From: Dyadobacter beijingensis DSM 21582
Lineage (GTDB): Bacteria > Bacteroidota > Bacteroidia > Cytophagales > Spirosomataceae
DNA: 64,000 nt
Assembly (NCBI RefSeq): GCF_000382205.1
Contig: NZ_KB907789.1
Span: forward strand, 1,054,001 to 1,118,000
Reading direction: 5' to 3'
The stretch's first letter is position 1. Each line of letters begins with the position of its first letter. The notes under the pieces are model-generated. The model saw only the letters and a program-made list of their open reading frames with translations, was not told the DNA's origin and did not search any database. Of the stretch, positions 16,440 to 24,862 are shown one piece after another. The position numbers and the translations under genes were made by a program.

Positions 16440-19400
16440 ATGCCCTTTTATCAGCGTATAATGATCGTGATGGTTTGTACCATCCTGCTATTTCCCAATG
16501 CGTACGGACAGGTTTTCAAGAATTTTACCGAAGTAAACGGAGTGCCATTATCGTCCACATTGGGCATTACCCAGGACAAGCAGGGGTTTATGTGGTTTGG
16601 CACCGAGGGTGGACTGTACCGGTACGACGGCAAAACATTCACCCCCTACCGCACCGGCAACGATCACAATCCAAAGTACATCCGGGAGATGACAACCGAT
16701 TCCCGGGGAAATATCTGGATCGCTTCGACGCGCTCGGGCCTGCACCGGTACGAACCGGACAAGCATATTTTTACAAACTTCGAGCACGATTCGGCAAACG
16801 CGAACTCACTTTCGCACACCTCCGTCAATTGCGTCATGATCGATCGAAAAAACCAAATCTGGGCGGGAACGCAGGACGGCGTGTCGCGTATAACCGAGGA
16901 TCGCGGCAAGTTCCGCATCAAGCGGTATTTGCAAAAGGATTTTTCCGGCCAGACATTGCAGATCAGGTCGCTTGCCGAGGATAAGGCCGGAAATATATGG
17001 GTAGCCACAGGCGACGGTCTCCTAAAAATGCGCAACGACGGCAGCCAGGCCCGGCTGTACCGGATCCCGTCCCAAAAAACGCAGATCGATCTCAGCCAGA
17101 TCATTTTTGTATATGTCGACGATAGCGGCACGATATGGCTCGGAAGCAATGGTACAGGGCTATATCAGTTCGATCCTGTTGCGGAGAAATTCAGCCTAAT
17201 CGAAACATTTAAAGCGCCGAATGGCGAGTTTCCCCGCGTTTCCAAAATGGTACCGGACGGCAAGGGGAAATACTGGATGGCGACCACGCTGGGGCTGGTG
17301 CATTTCGATCCGCGCACGCTGCGAGCCGATTGGTACGTGAATCGCCCCGGCGACTCGAACAGCCTCGGCAACACCGTGCTTTTTTCGGTGTACCTGGACC
17401 GCCAGGGCGGGGTTTGGTGCGGCTCTTTCTACGCCGGCATCAGCTACCTCCACTCCGACTCTCCCCAATTCACTTCCTGGCCATTTGCCGTGACCGACGT
17501 ACGGAGCAGATCGTTCACGAATGCATGGCTGGGCAAAGGTAAGGCGAAACACATCTGGGCCGTTTCCGATAACCTGGACCAACTGCTCGTCTTCGACACC
17601 AACGGTAACAATCCTTCCTCCTTCGCCCTGAAACTTGCGAAAGAGGCGGACTACTATGGCATTTTTCTCGATGAAAACGATGTATTTTGGGCCGCAGGCA
17701 ATTCGATATTGACCAGCTTGAACCTCCGTACGGGCAGCTACCAGCATTACCCGATTACCGCGGAGGGCGAAACCTGGCTGGCCAACGCCCGGACCTTCGC
17801 CATCTTTACCGACAGCCGGGGCCGTTTCTGGATCGGAGGCTATTACGGGCTGCTGATGTTCGATCAGAAGCGAGGCAAATTCATCCGCCAGACGCCGGTA
17901 AACATCAGCGTAAGAAGCTTTTATGAAGATTCAAAGCAAAATATATGGATAGGCTGCGCAAACGAAGTTTATCGGGTCAATGCAAAAGACAGTACTGCTG
18001 CCGCACCGCCGTTGGAAAAAATCTCCGTTGGCCCGGAAACGACCAACTATTTTTGGAAGATAACCGAAGACCCGTCTGGCACTATCTGGGCTGCCGGCAC
18101 CAATTTCCTTTTTCAATACAATGCTAAAAAAAACCGGTTTGAGCCGAATGCGGACGTTCCGGGCGGCTTTATCAAAGATGTAGTGCCCGATGGCCAAGGC
18201 TATTTGTGGTTGAATGCGACACACAAGCTGCTGCGGTACCATCCCAAAAACAGGACGCTTCAATCCTACGGTTATGGTGACGGCCTGCCGCAAAACGGCC
18301 TGATCATGCAGGGTTCCGGGACAACCGACGCCAGGGGGAATATTTATTTTCTGACAAATCAGGGCATGTTTTCATTCGATCCGGCGGCCATTTCCGTCAA
18401 TGAAGACACCAATCCGCTGATGCTCACCTCCCTGAAACTCTACAACAAGGAAGTGGCCACCGGCGATAGTACGGGACTTTTACCGGAACCGCTCTGGAAA
18501 ACCAGGGCCATCACATTCCGGCACGATCAGAGCATTTTTACAATCGAATTCGCGCTGCTGGACTATGTTCGTTCCGGTCAGAACAAATATGCGTACAAGA
18601 TCGACGGCGTCGACCACGACTGGAATTATGTCGAAAACCCTTCCGCCACCTACACCAACCTGCCTTCGGGTACTTATACTTTCCAGGTTAAAGCCGCCAA
18701 TGGCGACGGTGTCTGGATGAGGGAGCCGGTGGAGCTTCAAATTACCATCCTTCCGCCCTGGTGGAAAACCTGGTATGCGTACCTGTTTTACCTGCTGGTA
18801 ACGGCGGCGGTCGTTTACGGCGTTACCCGTTTCCTCTGGATCAGGAGTTCCTTCCGCAGGGAAACAGCATTGAACCAGGTCAAACTGGATTTCTTTACGA
18901 ATGTGTCGCACGAGATCCGGACGCACCTCTCGCTGATCAGCGGGCCTTTGGAAAAGGCGCATAAGCAATGGCAGGAAGGCGAGGACGTCGAGCACAACCT
19001 GAATTATGCCCGGGCCAGCTCCGACAGGCTGATGCTGCTTGTCAACGAATTGCTCGATTTCCGAAAAATACAAAGCGGCGGCGTGCGGTTGCAGGTTCGG
19101 GAACACGATGTGGTGAAAATCATGAAGCGCATTATCGCCGCGTTCGAACATATTTCCCGGGAGAAGGAGGTCGAAACATCGCTCGTGTGCCCGGATACGC
19201 CCGTAATGCTGTGGTTCGACATCGCGCAAATGCAAAAGGTATTTTACAACCTGCTGAGCAATGCCTACAAATTTACACCCAGTGGCGGCAGGGTGTCGGT
19301 GCGGATCACCGAGCTTTCCAATGAAGTAAATATTGTTGTGGAAGATACCGGAAAGGGCATTTCTCCCGATCACCTGCGCAAGCTGTTTACCTACTACTAT

Positions 19401-20441
19401 CAGGCCGATTCGGAAAAGCCGGGTTATGGGATCGGATTGGCACTTTCGAAAAGCATTGTAGAACAGCATCGCGGCTACCTGACGGCCGAAAGCCGCCTCA
19501 CCACAGACACCGGGTCCGGCGGAACGACGCTAAGCGTCAGGCTGCTCCGCGATAACAGGCATTTCTCTCGTGATGAAATTGCCATAAAGGGAAGCGATTA
19601 CGTCGCCGGGGTATTCGCCGGGCCGGCTGCCGCAGCCGTGATGAACGATGCCGTGGCCGATACGCAGCGTAACACCATTTTGGTTATCGAGGACAACGAC
19701 GAGCTACGGGCGTTCATAAGTGAGCTTTTCGAAGGGGAATTCAATACGCTGACGGCTGAAAACGGCCTGCGTGGCCTCGAACTGGCCCGCGCACATATTC
19801 CCGACGTGATTGTGAGCGACGTCATGATGCCCGAAATGAACGGCCTGGAACTATGCCGCCGGGTCAAAAGCGATATCGCCACGGCGCACATCCCCGTGAT
19901 CCTGCTCACCGCCCGGACCCATAGTGAACAAATCATCGAAGGCCTGGAAGTAGGGGCCGACGACTATCTGATGAAGCCATTCGACCCGCGTGTTATTACA
20001 CTGAAAATAAACAACTTGCTACGGTTGCGCGACGACATGAAGGAGCGTTACCGGCAATCTGTGCTTGTGGAACGGGAAGCTGGTAATGCCGTTGCGCAGG
20101 ACATGAACGACGCATTCATCGGCAAGCTAAGGGTGCTCACGACAGAACACATCTCCGACCCCGATTTCGGCGTCAGCGAACTGGCGGTGCAGGCAGGCAT
20201 GAGCGTATCGGTGCTATACCGGAAATTGCGCTCGATCACGGGGATGACGATCAACGAATTCATCAAAACCATCCGGCTGGCCGAAGCCAAAAAGCTGCTC
20301 GAATCGGGCGTTTACCAGGTTGGGGAGGTTGCTACGTTTATCGGCTTTGAAGACAGCAAATATTTCAGCAAGGAATTCCGAAAGGCATTCGGGAAAAACC
20401 CGGCGGAATTCAAGAAGATGGAATCTTTCAAAAAAACCTGA
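16440..20441 (+). CDS. Hybrid two-component system sensor/regulator (propeller, kinase, receiver, AraC)
   Basis: A 1333-residue one-protein signalling system. After a signal peptide (about 1-24) comes a periplasmic double propeller of two-component-regulator repeats (WFGTEGGLYRYDGKTF and many similar), a Y_Y_Y domain (about 695-770), one membrane helix (about 778-800), a histidine kinase with H824 in the H-box, an ATPase domain (about 930-1040), a receiver with phospho-acceptor D1127, and an AraC helix-turn-helix pair (about 1230-1330). The H-box reads HEIRTHLSLI, with His where Pro is usual. Such proteins normally sense glycan breakdown products and switch on neighbouring polysaccharide-utilisation genes; no SusC/SusD or glycoside hydrolase gene is nearby, so its target is elsewhere or different. 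Confidence 0.95.
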   Translation: MPFYQRIMIVMVCTILLFPNAYGQVFKNFTEVNGVPLSSTLGITQDKQGFMWFGTEGGLYRYDGKTFTPYRTGNDHNPKYIREMTTDSRGNIWIASTRSGLHRYEPDKHIFTNFEHDSANANSLSHTSVNCVMIDRKNQIWAGTQDGVSRITEDRGKFRIKRYLQKDFSGQTLQIRSLAEDKAGNIWVATGDGLLKMRNDGSQARLYRIPSQKTQIDLSQIIFVYVDDSGTIWLGSNGTGLYQFDPVAEKFSLIETFKAPNGEFPRVSKMVPDGKGKYWMATTLGLVHFDPRTLRADWYVNRPGDSNSLGNTVLFSVYLDRQGGVWCGSFYAGISYLHSDSPQFTSWPFAVTDVRSRSFTNAWLGKGKAKHIWAVSDNLDQLLVFDTNGNNPSSFALKLAKEADYYGIFLDENDVFWAAGNSILTSLNLRTGSYQHYPITAEGETWLANARTFAIFTDSRGRFWIGGYYGLLMFDQKRGKFIRQTPVNISVRSFYEDSKQNIWIGCANEVYRVNAKDSTAAAPPLEKISVGPETTNYFWKITEDPSGTIWAAGTNFLFQYNAKKNRFEPNADVPGGFIKDVVPDGQGYLWLNATHKLLRYHPKNRTLQSYGYGDGLPQNGLIMQGSGTTDARGNIYFLTNQGMFSFDPAAISVNEDTNPLMLTSLKLYNKEVATGDSTGLLPEPLWKTRAITFRHDQSIFTIEFALLDYVRSGQNKYAYKIDGVDHDWNYVENPSATYTNLPSGTYTFQVKAANGDGVWMREPVELQITILPPWWKTWYAYLFYLLVTAAVVYGVTRFLWIRSSFRRETALNQVKLDFFTNVSHEIRTHLSLISGPLEKAHKQWQEGEDVEHNLNYARASSDRLMLLVNELLDFRKIQSGGVRLQVREHDVVKIMKRIIAAFEHISREKEVETSLVCPDTPVMLWFDIAQMQKVFYNLLSNAYKFTPSGGRVSVRITELSNEVNIVVEDTGKGISPDHLRKLFTYYYQADSEKPGYGIGLALSKSIVEQHRGYLTAESRLTTDTGSGGTTLSVRLLRDNRHFSRDEIAIKGSDYVAGVFAGPAAAAVMNDAVADTQRNTILVIEDNDELRAFISELFEGEFNTLTAENGLRGLELARAHIPDVIVSDVMMPEMNGLELCRRVKSDIATAHIPVILLTARTHSEQIIEGLEVGADDYLMKPFDPRVITLKINNLLRLRDDMKERYRQSVLVEREAGNAVAQDMNDAFIGKLRVLTTEHISDPDFGVSELAVQAGMSVSVLYRKLRSITGMTINEFIKTIRLAEAKKLLESGVYQVGEVATFIGFEDSKYFSKEFRKAFGKNPAEFKKMESFKKT

Positions 20442-20476
20442 CAACCGGATTGTCTGAATTCAGGCCAACCAATGCG

Positions 20477-21040
20477 CTATCGGCCGTCCTTTTTTTCCAG
20501 GATTTCGTAAAAAAACGTCACCACCCCGCTGCCGAAGGTTTTCGTCTTCGAAAGTTTCAGCATGACCTTGTCGCTGATCTGATCGAACAACGCCAAGCCC
20601 TTTCCGGCAATAATCGGGTGAACGCTCAGCTGGAACTCGTCGACCAGGCCGAGGTTGAGCAGCTGGACGATCAGGCTGCGGCTGCCGACCAGGATGTCTT
20701 TTCCCGGCTGTTCCCGGAGCGCGATCGCTTCCTCTTTCAGGCTTCGCGTGGCCAGGGTAGCGCTATGCCATGCGGTATCGTGCAGGGTGCGGGAAAAGAC
20801 AACTTTGGGAACGCTGTCCATCGCTTTCGCGAAATCGTCCATTACCGGGTCGCCACCAGGTTTTTCTGCAAGGTCCTGCCAGTATTTCATCAGTTCGAAT
20901 GTCGTCCTGCCGTACAGGATCACGCCCGAGTTCAGCAGCAGTTCTTCATAATGCTGGTGCAATTCGTCGTCGGCAACGCCCTCCGTATGATCGCAAACGC
21001 CGTCAAGCGTCATATTCATGCCTGCGATGATCTTTCTCAT
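20477..21040 (-). CDS. Dihydrofolate reductase-like (RibD C-terminal) family protein
   Basis: A 187-residue protein starting MRKIIAGMNMTLDGVCDHTE; a longer in-frame start at 21091 adds 17 unconvincing residues. The fold markers of the RibD_C/YwjB group are visible: the N-terminal strand with MTLDG, the LYGRTTFELM segment (about 45-54), DILVGSRSLIVQLLNLGLVDE (nucleotide-binding region) and HPIIAGKGLALF. It probably uses NADPH to reduce a small substrate; members are not true folate-pathway enzymes as a rule. Single gene, convergent with the hybrid sensor. Confidence 0.85.
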   Translation of the reverse strand: MRKIIAGMNMTLDGVCDHTEGVADDELHQHYEELLLNSGVILYGRTTFELMKYWQDLAEKPGGDPVMDDFAKAMDSVPKVVFSRTLHDTAWHSATLATRSLKEEAIALREQPGKDILVGSRSLIVQLLNLGLVDEFQLSVHPIIAGKGLALFDQISDKVMLKLSKTKTFGSGVVTFFYEILEKKDGR

Positions 21041-21169
21041 GGTATTTCTGATTTGATTTAGGATTGATACGAAATTAGGTAGCCACGGCACAACATCGCA
21101 AAGCCATTCGGGACAAATAAAGGGGGTATTAACGACAGGTTGAAGGGAAAGTTTGTACCAAATAACCTA

Positions 21170-21199
21170 TTGCTGACGCACCGCGGCACATATTTTTTG
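21170..21199 (+). promoter_or_regulatory. Candidate promoter of the bestrophin gene
   Basis: TTG at 21170-21172 and TATTTTTTG at 21191-21199 resemble the Bacteroidota -33/-7 pair with 18 bp between. The start codon lies 60 bp downstream. Confidence 0.4.
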
Positions 21200-21259
21200 T
21201 ATTTTCAAAAAACAACCTGAACAATCACTATTACGGCCTCAAATCCCTGCAACACCACT

Positions 21260-22147
21260 ATGCTGATAGGCAAAAAAATCTCCGTCGGATACTTCCTGAA
21301 TATGATCAAATGGGACGTGATAGCCATTTTTTGCTATGCTTCCCTCTCCGGCGCGCTGGATCACTTCTCATTTCTCAAAAGCATTACCATTCCTCTGGCC
21401 GTCTCGGCGTTGATCGGCACATTGCTGTCGCTGCTGCTCGCATTTCGTACGGCGCAGTCGTACGAGCGCTGGTGGGAAGCGCGCATCGTCTGGGGCGCAA
21501 TCGTGAACGACAGCCGGACGCTCATCCGCCAGTTGCTCCACTTCCTCCCGCCCGACGACAGGAAATCCGATATCGTCACAGATTTCGCCGTCAGGCAATC
21601 GGTTTGGTGTTTCGCATTGGCCGATAACCTCCGCCGGCTCCCCTACTCGCCCCACGTAGCCGAATACGCGATCGACCATGCCTACACCGACCAGCATTTG
21701 CCCAACCAGCTGCTCACCGTCCACGCCGAAAAACTGGCATTGGTAGCGAATGCCCACGCCCTGGACCCGATCCGCCAAACCCAGCTGGACAGCACCCTGG
21801 CCCGGCTAACCGATGCGATGGGCAAATGCGAACGCATTAAAAACACGGTTTTCCCCCGCTCGTACAGTATGCTGCTGCATTTCCTCATTTACGTACTCAT
21901 GACCATCCTGCCCTTTGGCCTGGACGACCAGAACCCGTTCGTCGAGGTGGTAATGGTAACGCTGGTTCCCGTGCTGCTCATCGCCATCGAAAAAACGGCG
22001 ATTGTCCTGCAAGACCCGTTCGAAAACCGACCGACCGACACGCCGATGACGACATTATCGATCAATATCGAGAAAAACCTCATGGAAATGGCCGGCGAAC
22101 CGGCGCCAGAACGGGAAAGTGCCACGATAGATTACTACCAATTATAG
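21260..22147 (+). CDS. Bestrophin-family ion channel
   Basis: A 295-residue protein of the bestrophin/YneE family. The N-terminal signature is clear: helix 1 (about 18-36), helix 2 (about 42-62), then LAFRTAQSYERWWEARIVWG (60-79), the most conserved bestrophin stretch. Two further helices lie at about 203-245, and IEKTAIVLQDPFENRPTDTP (250-269) matches the C-terminal family signature. Bacterial members form pentameric channels, some cation-selective. The gene is 76 bp upstream of the LtaS-like gene on the same strand, possibly one transcript. Confidence 0.93.
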   Translation: MLIGKKISVGYFLNMIKWDVIAIFCYASLSGALDHFSFLKSITIPLAVSALIGTLLSLLLAFRTAQSYERWWEARIVWGAIVNDSRTLIRQLLHFLPPDDRKSDIVTDFAVRQSVWCFALADNLRRLPYSPHVAEYAIDHAYTDQHLPNQLLTVHAEKLALVANAHALDPIRQTQLDSTLARLTDAMGKCERIKNTVFPRSYSMLLHFLIYVLMTILPFGLDDQNPFVEVVMVTLVPVLLIAIEKTAIVLQDPFENRPTDTPMTTLSINIEKNLMEMAGEPAPERESATIDYYQL

Positions 22148-22223
22148 CAATTCAAAAAGAATTCCAAATTGACTCATAGGTTGCTCCGCAAAAAGGGCTT
22201 TTGCCGCCCTGCTGACACCTCTG

Positions 22224-24173
22224 ATGATAACCACCATTCAAAGGCCGGAAGATGAACGGAACCGGCGCATTTCAAAAGCGGGATTTTTATGCCCCTCATG
22301 GACCATCGCGTCCCTCCTTATCCTCGTTTCAATGATCACCCGGGCCGCATTGGCAGCCAAAGTCGCAGGTAACCTCGATACCGGACCGCTCGCTGTTCCC
22401 GGTGCATTTGCGATCGGATTTTTTTATGACCTGGTCAACGCCCTGTATTTCATATTCCCTTTGATGCTGATCGGCTGGCTGACCCCGCGCAAACTGGCCC
22501 GACGGAACGGTTTCCGCTGGTTTGTAACCAGCCTTATCTTCATCCAGACTTTCCTGATCTTACTTAATGCAGTCTCGGAATGGATTTTCTGGGACGAATT
22601 CGGATCAAGGTTCAATTTCATCGCGGTCGACTACCTCGTGTATACGCAGGAGGTATTGGGCAATATCCGCCAATCCTATCCGGTGGAGGTGATTGTGCTG
22701 GTCCTGTTGTTGCTCGCGGCCCTTCTTACCTGGGAGCAGCGGCGGATACTGGCCCGGCAAGACGTTCCCGGTGCGGGGTTCGGGCAGCGTTCGCTATGGA
22801 TGACCGGCTACCTGGCAGTGCTTCTCGCCGCATTTATGTGGGTGGGTAATCAGTTCAGGCAGTTCAGCGACAACAACTACGCCAATGAACTCGCCGGCAA
22901 CGGCATGTACGAGCTATTTGCCGCCTACCGTAACAACGAACTGGATTACAACCAGTTTTATCGCACGCTGGATAACCGGCAGGCATTTCGGGACATCCGC
23001 GCGCTCATAAGCACCCCGGAAAGCCATTTTACCGACAACAACCCTTTCAGCATTCAGCGGGACATCGTCAATCCGGCCCCGGAACTGCACAAAAATGTTG
23101 TGCTGATCAGCGTAGAAAGCCTCAGCGCCGATTTCCTGGGGAGCTTCGGTAACGAGCAGGGTATCACGCCCTACCTGGATTCGTTGGCCCGCAAGAGCCT
23201 TCTTTTTACCAATCTCTATGCCACAGGCACCCGCACGGTTCGTGGGTTGGAGGCACTATCCATCGGCACGCCGCCGACGCCGGGTCAGTCAATCGTGCGC
23301 AGGCCGCACAACGAAGACCTCTTCTCCCTGGGCCACGTGTTCAAAGAAAAAGGCTACGAATCGAGCTTCATTTACGGAGGATATGGCTATTTCGATAATA
23401 TGGGCTATTTCTTCGGGCACAATGACTACCGCGTCGTGGATCGCACGGTGCTTTCCAAAAAAGAAATCGACTATGAAAATATCTGGGGAGTGGCTGACGA
23501 AAACCTGTTCAGTCTCGCTGCGCGGGAAATCGAGAAAGGTACCAGCGCCGGAAAGCCGGTGTTCGCGCACATCATGACAACTTCCAACCACCGTCCCTAC
23601 ACCTATCCCGAAGGCAGGATCGATATTCCATCGCATACCAGTCGGGAAGGTGCCGTAAAATATACCGATTTCGCTATCGGCCGGTTCATCCGGGATGCCA
23701 GCCGAAAGCCGTGGTTCAAGAATACCCTGTTCGTGATCGTGGCCGACCACTGCGCATCCAGCGCGGGGAAAACCGATCTGCCCGTTAACCGCTATAAGAT
23801 TCCCTTGCTGATATACGCCCCCGGCTTTATCAAACCCGGCATCATGCCACGTCTGATGAGCCAGATCGATCTCGGACCGACAATTCTCGGCCTGCTGCAC
23901 TTCTCTTACCGGAGCAAATTTTTCGGTTACGACATTTTCCGGCTTGAACCGGGCCGCGAGCGCGCATTTATCAGCACCTACCAAAGCCTGGGCTTCATAC
24001 ATCACGATTCGCTCGTCATTTTGAAACCCCAGAAATTCGCCGCTACTTATATCCCCGATTTTACCACCGGTGCCGCCCGCGAAGTCGTGCCCGACAGGCG
24101 TATGACGGACGAAGCCACGGCCTGGTACCAATGCGCCAGCTTTCAGTTCAGAAAGGGACTGATGGGGAAATAG
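22224..24173 (+). CDS. LtaS/MdoB-type membrane sulfatase-fold transferase
   Basis: A 649-residue protein with about five N-terminal membrane helices (between residues 25 and 215) and a periplasmic sulfatase-fold domain. Seen motifs: ISVESLSADFLGSFGN (metal-binding Glu), TGTRTVRGLEA (about 334-344, holding the likely threonine nucleophile), TTSNHRPY and IVADHCAS (metal ligands). Relatives move glycerol-phosphate or phosphoethanolamine groups from lipids to envelope glycans. In a Gram-negative Bacteroidota the product could be a modified periplasmic glucan or lipid; this is inference. Its 3' end overlaps the convergent PAP2 gene by 26 bp. Confidence 0.9.
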   Translation: MITTIQRPEDERNRRISKAGFLCPSWTIASLLILVSMITRAALAAKVAGNLDTGPLAVPGAFAIGFFYDLVNALYFIFPLMLIGWLTPRKLARRNGFRWFVTSLIFIQTFLILLNAVSEWIFWDEFGSRFNFIAVDYLVYTQEVLGNIRQSYPVEVIVLVLLLLAALLTWEQRRILARQDVPGAGFGQRSLWMTGYLAVLLAAFMWVGNQFRQFSDNNYANELAGNGMYELFAAYRNNELDYNQFYRTLDNRQAFRDIRALISTPESHFTDNNPFSIQRDIVNPAPELHKNVVLISVESLSADFLGSFGNEQGITPYLDSLARKSLLFTNLYATGTRTVRGLEALSIGTPPTPGQSIVRRPHNEDLFSLGHVFKEKGYESSFIYGGYGYFDNMGYFFGHNDYRVVDRTVLSKKEIDYENIWGVADENLFSLAAREIEKGTSAGKPVFAHIMTTSNHRPYTYPEGRIDIPSHTSREGAVKYTDFAIGRFIRDASRKPWFKNTLFVIVADHCASSAGKTDLPVNRYKIPLLIYAPGFIKPGIMPRLMSQIDLGPTILGLLHFSYRSKFFGYDIFRLEPGRERAFISTYQSLGFIHHDSLVILKPQKFAATYIPDFTTGAAREVVPDRRMTDEATAWYQCASFQFRKGLMGK

Positions 24174-24840
24174 CGGAATGGGCCTTTCGTGCCATGCCCC
24201 ATTTGTAGCGGTGCGTCCAGTACGCGACCTTCATGGACAGATACCCGATTCCAGCTCCCACCAGCACGTCGCTGATATAGTGCCGGTTGTTAGCCACCCT
24301 TAACAGTCCTACGGACGACGCCACGGTGTACGAGGCGTAGGGCATCCACGGGTATCGGTCTTTGTACTCTTCATTGAGAAACGTAGCCGCTGCGAATGCC
24401 TGCGTGGTATGGCCCGACGGGAAGGAGTTGTACGAACTGCCGTCGGGGCGGAGCGTGTGGGTGGCCGATTTCAGCAGGGTCGCGGTGGTGAGGGCCATTG
24501 CTTCGCCCTTGATGAGGATCACCGTCCGGTTCAGCACGTCGGTTTTGGAGTGTATGCCAAAGGCGTCGAGCCCGTAAGCGATCACGATCGGTGAAAATTG
24601 CATGTAATCGTCGATATGGGTGCGGAAACGGGGAATGAGGTGGTTGCGGCTTTCCGCCAGCTCATTTTTGATCGATTCTTCCGAATGCCCGTTGGCGAGC
24701 AGTCCGCCGATAATAAGCGATGCCGGCGGGTAAAATGCATGCAGGGTAACAGGCTTGCGGGCAGTCAGGCTGTCGTCCGGTACCGCGGGCGAAGCTGCCG
24801 CCCAGGTTGAAATCAAAAGCAGAATGAACGTGGTACGCAT
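24148..24840 (-). CDS. PAP2-family phosphatase
   Basis: A 230-residue protein with a signal peptide or first helix (1-18) and the complete acid phosphatase signature: K124-x6-RP (KSATHTLRP), PSGH (141-144) and R181-x5-H187-x3-D191. Such enzymes remove phosphate from lipids such as undecaprenyl pyrophosphate, phosphatidic acid or lipid A. It lies 22 bp after the outer membrane barrel gene and is probably the last gene of the operon starting at 29277. Convergence with the LtaS-like transferase suggests both act on envelope lipids, but a shared pathway is not shown. Confidence 0.92.
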   Translation of the reverse strand: MRTTFILLLISTWAAASPAVPDDSLTARKPVTLHAFYPPASLIIGGLLANGHSEESIKNELAESRNHLIPRFRTHIDDYMQFSPIVIAYGLDAFGIHSKTDVLNRTVILIKGEAMALTTATLLKSATHTLRPDGSSYNSFPSGHTTQAFAAATFLNEEYKDRYPWMPYASYTVASSVGLLRVANNRHYISDVLVGAGIGYLSMKVAYWTHRYKWGMARKAHSAISPSVPF

Positions 24841-24862
24841 GATCAGAGGAATTGGTAATGGG

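Noticed and set aside
18480..19469. 329-codon minus-strand frame opposite the hybrid sensor
   Set aside because: Fully antisense to the Y_Y_Y and kinase domains; composition is that of a shadow frame.
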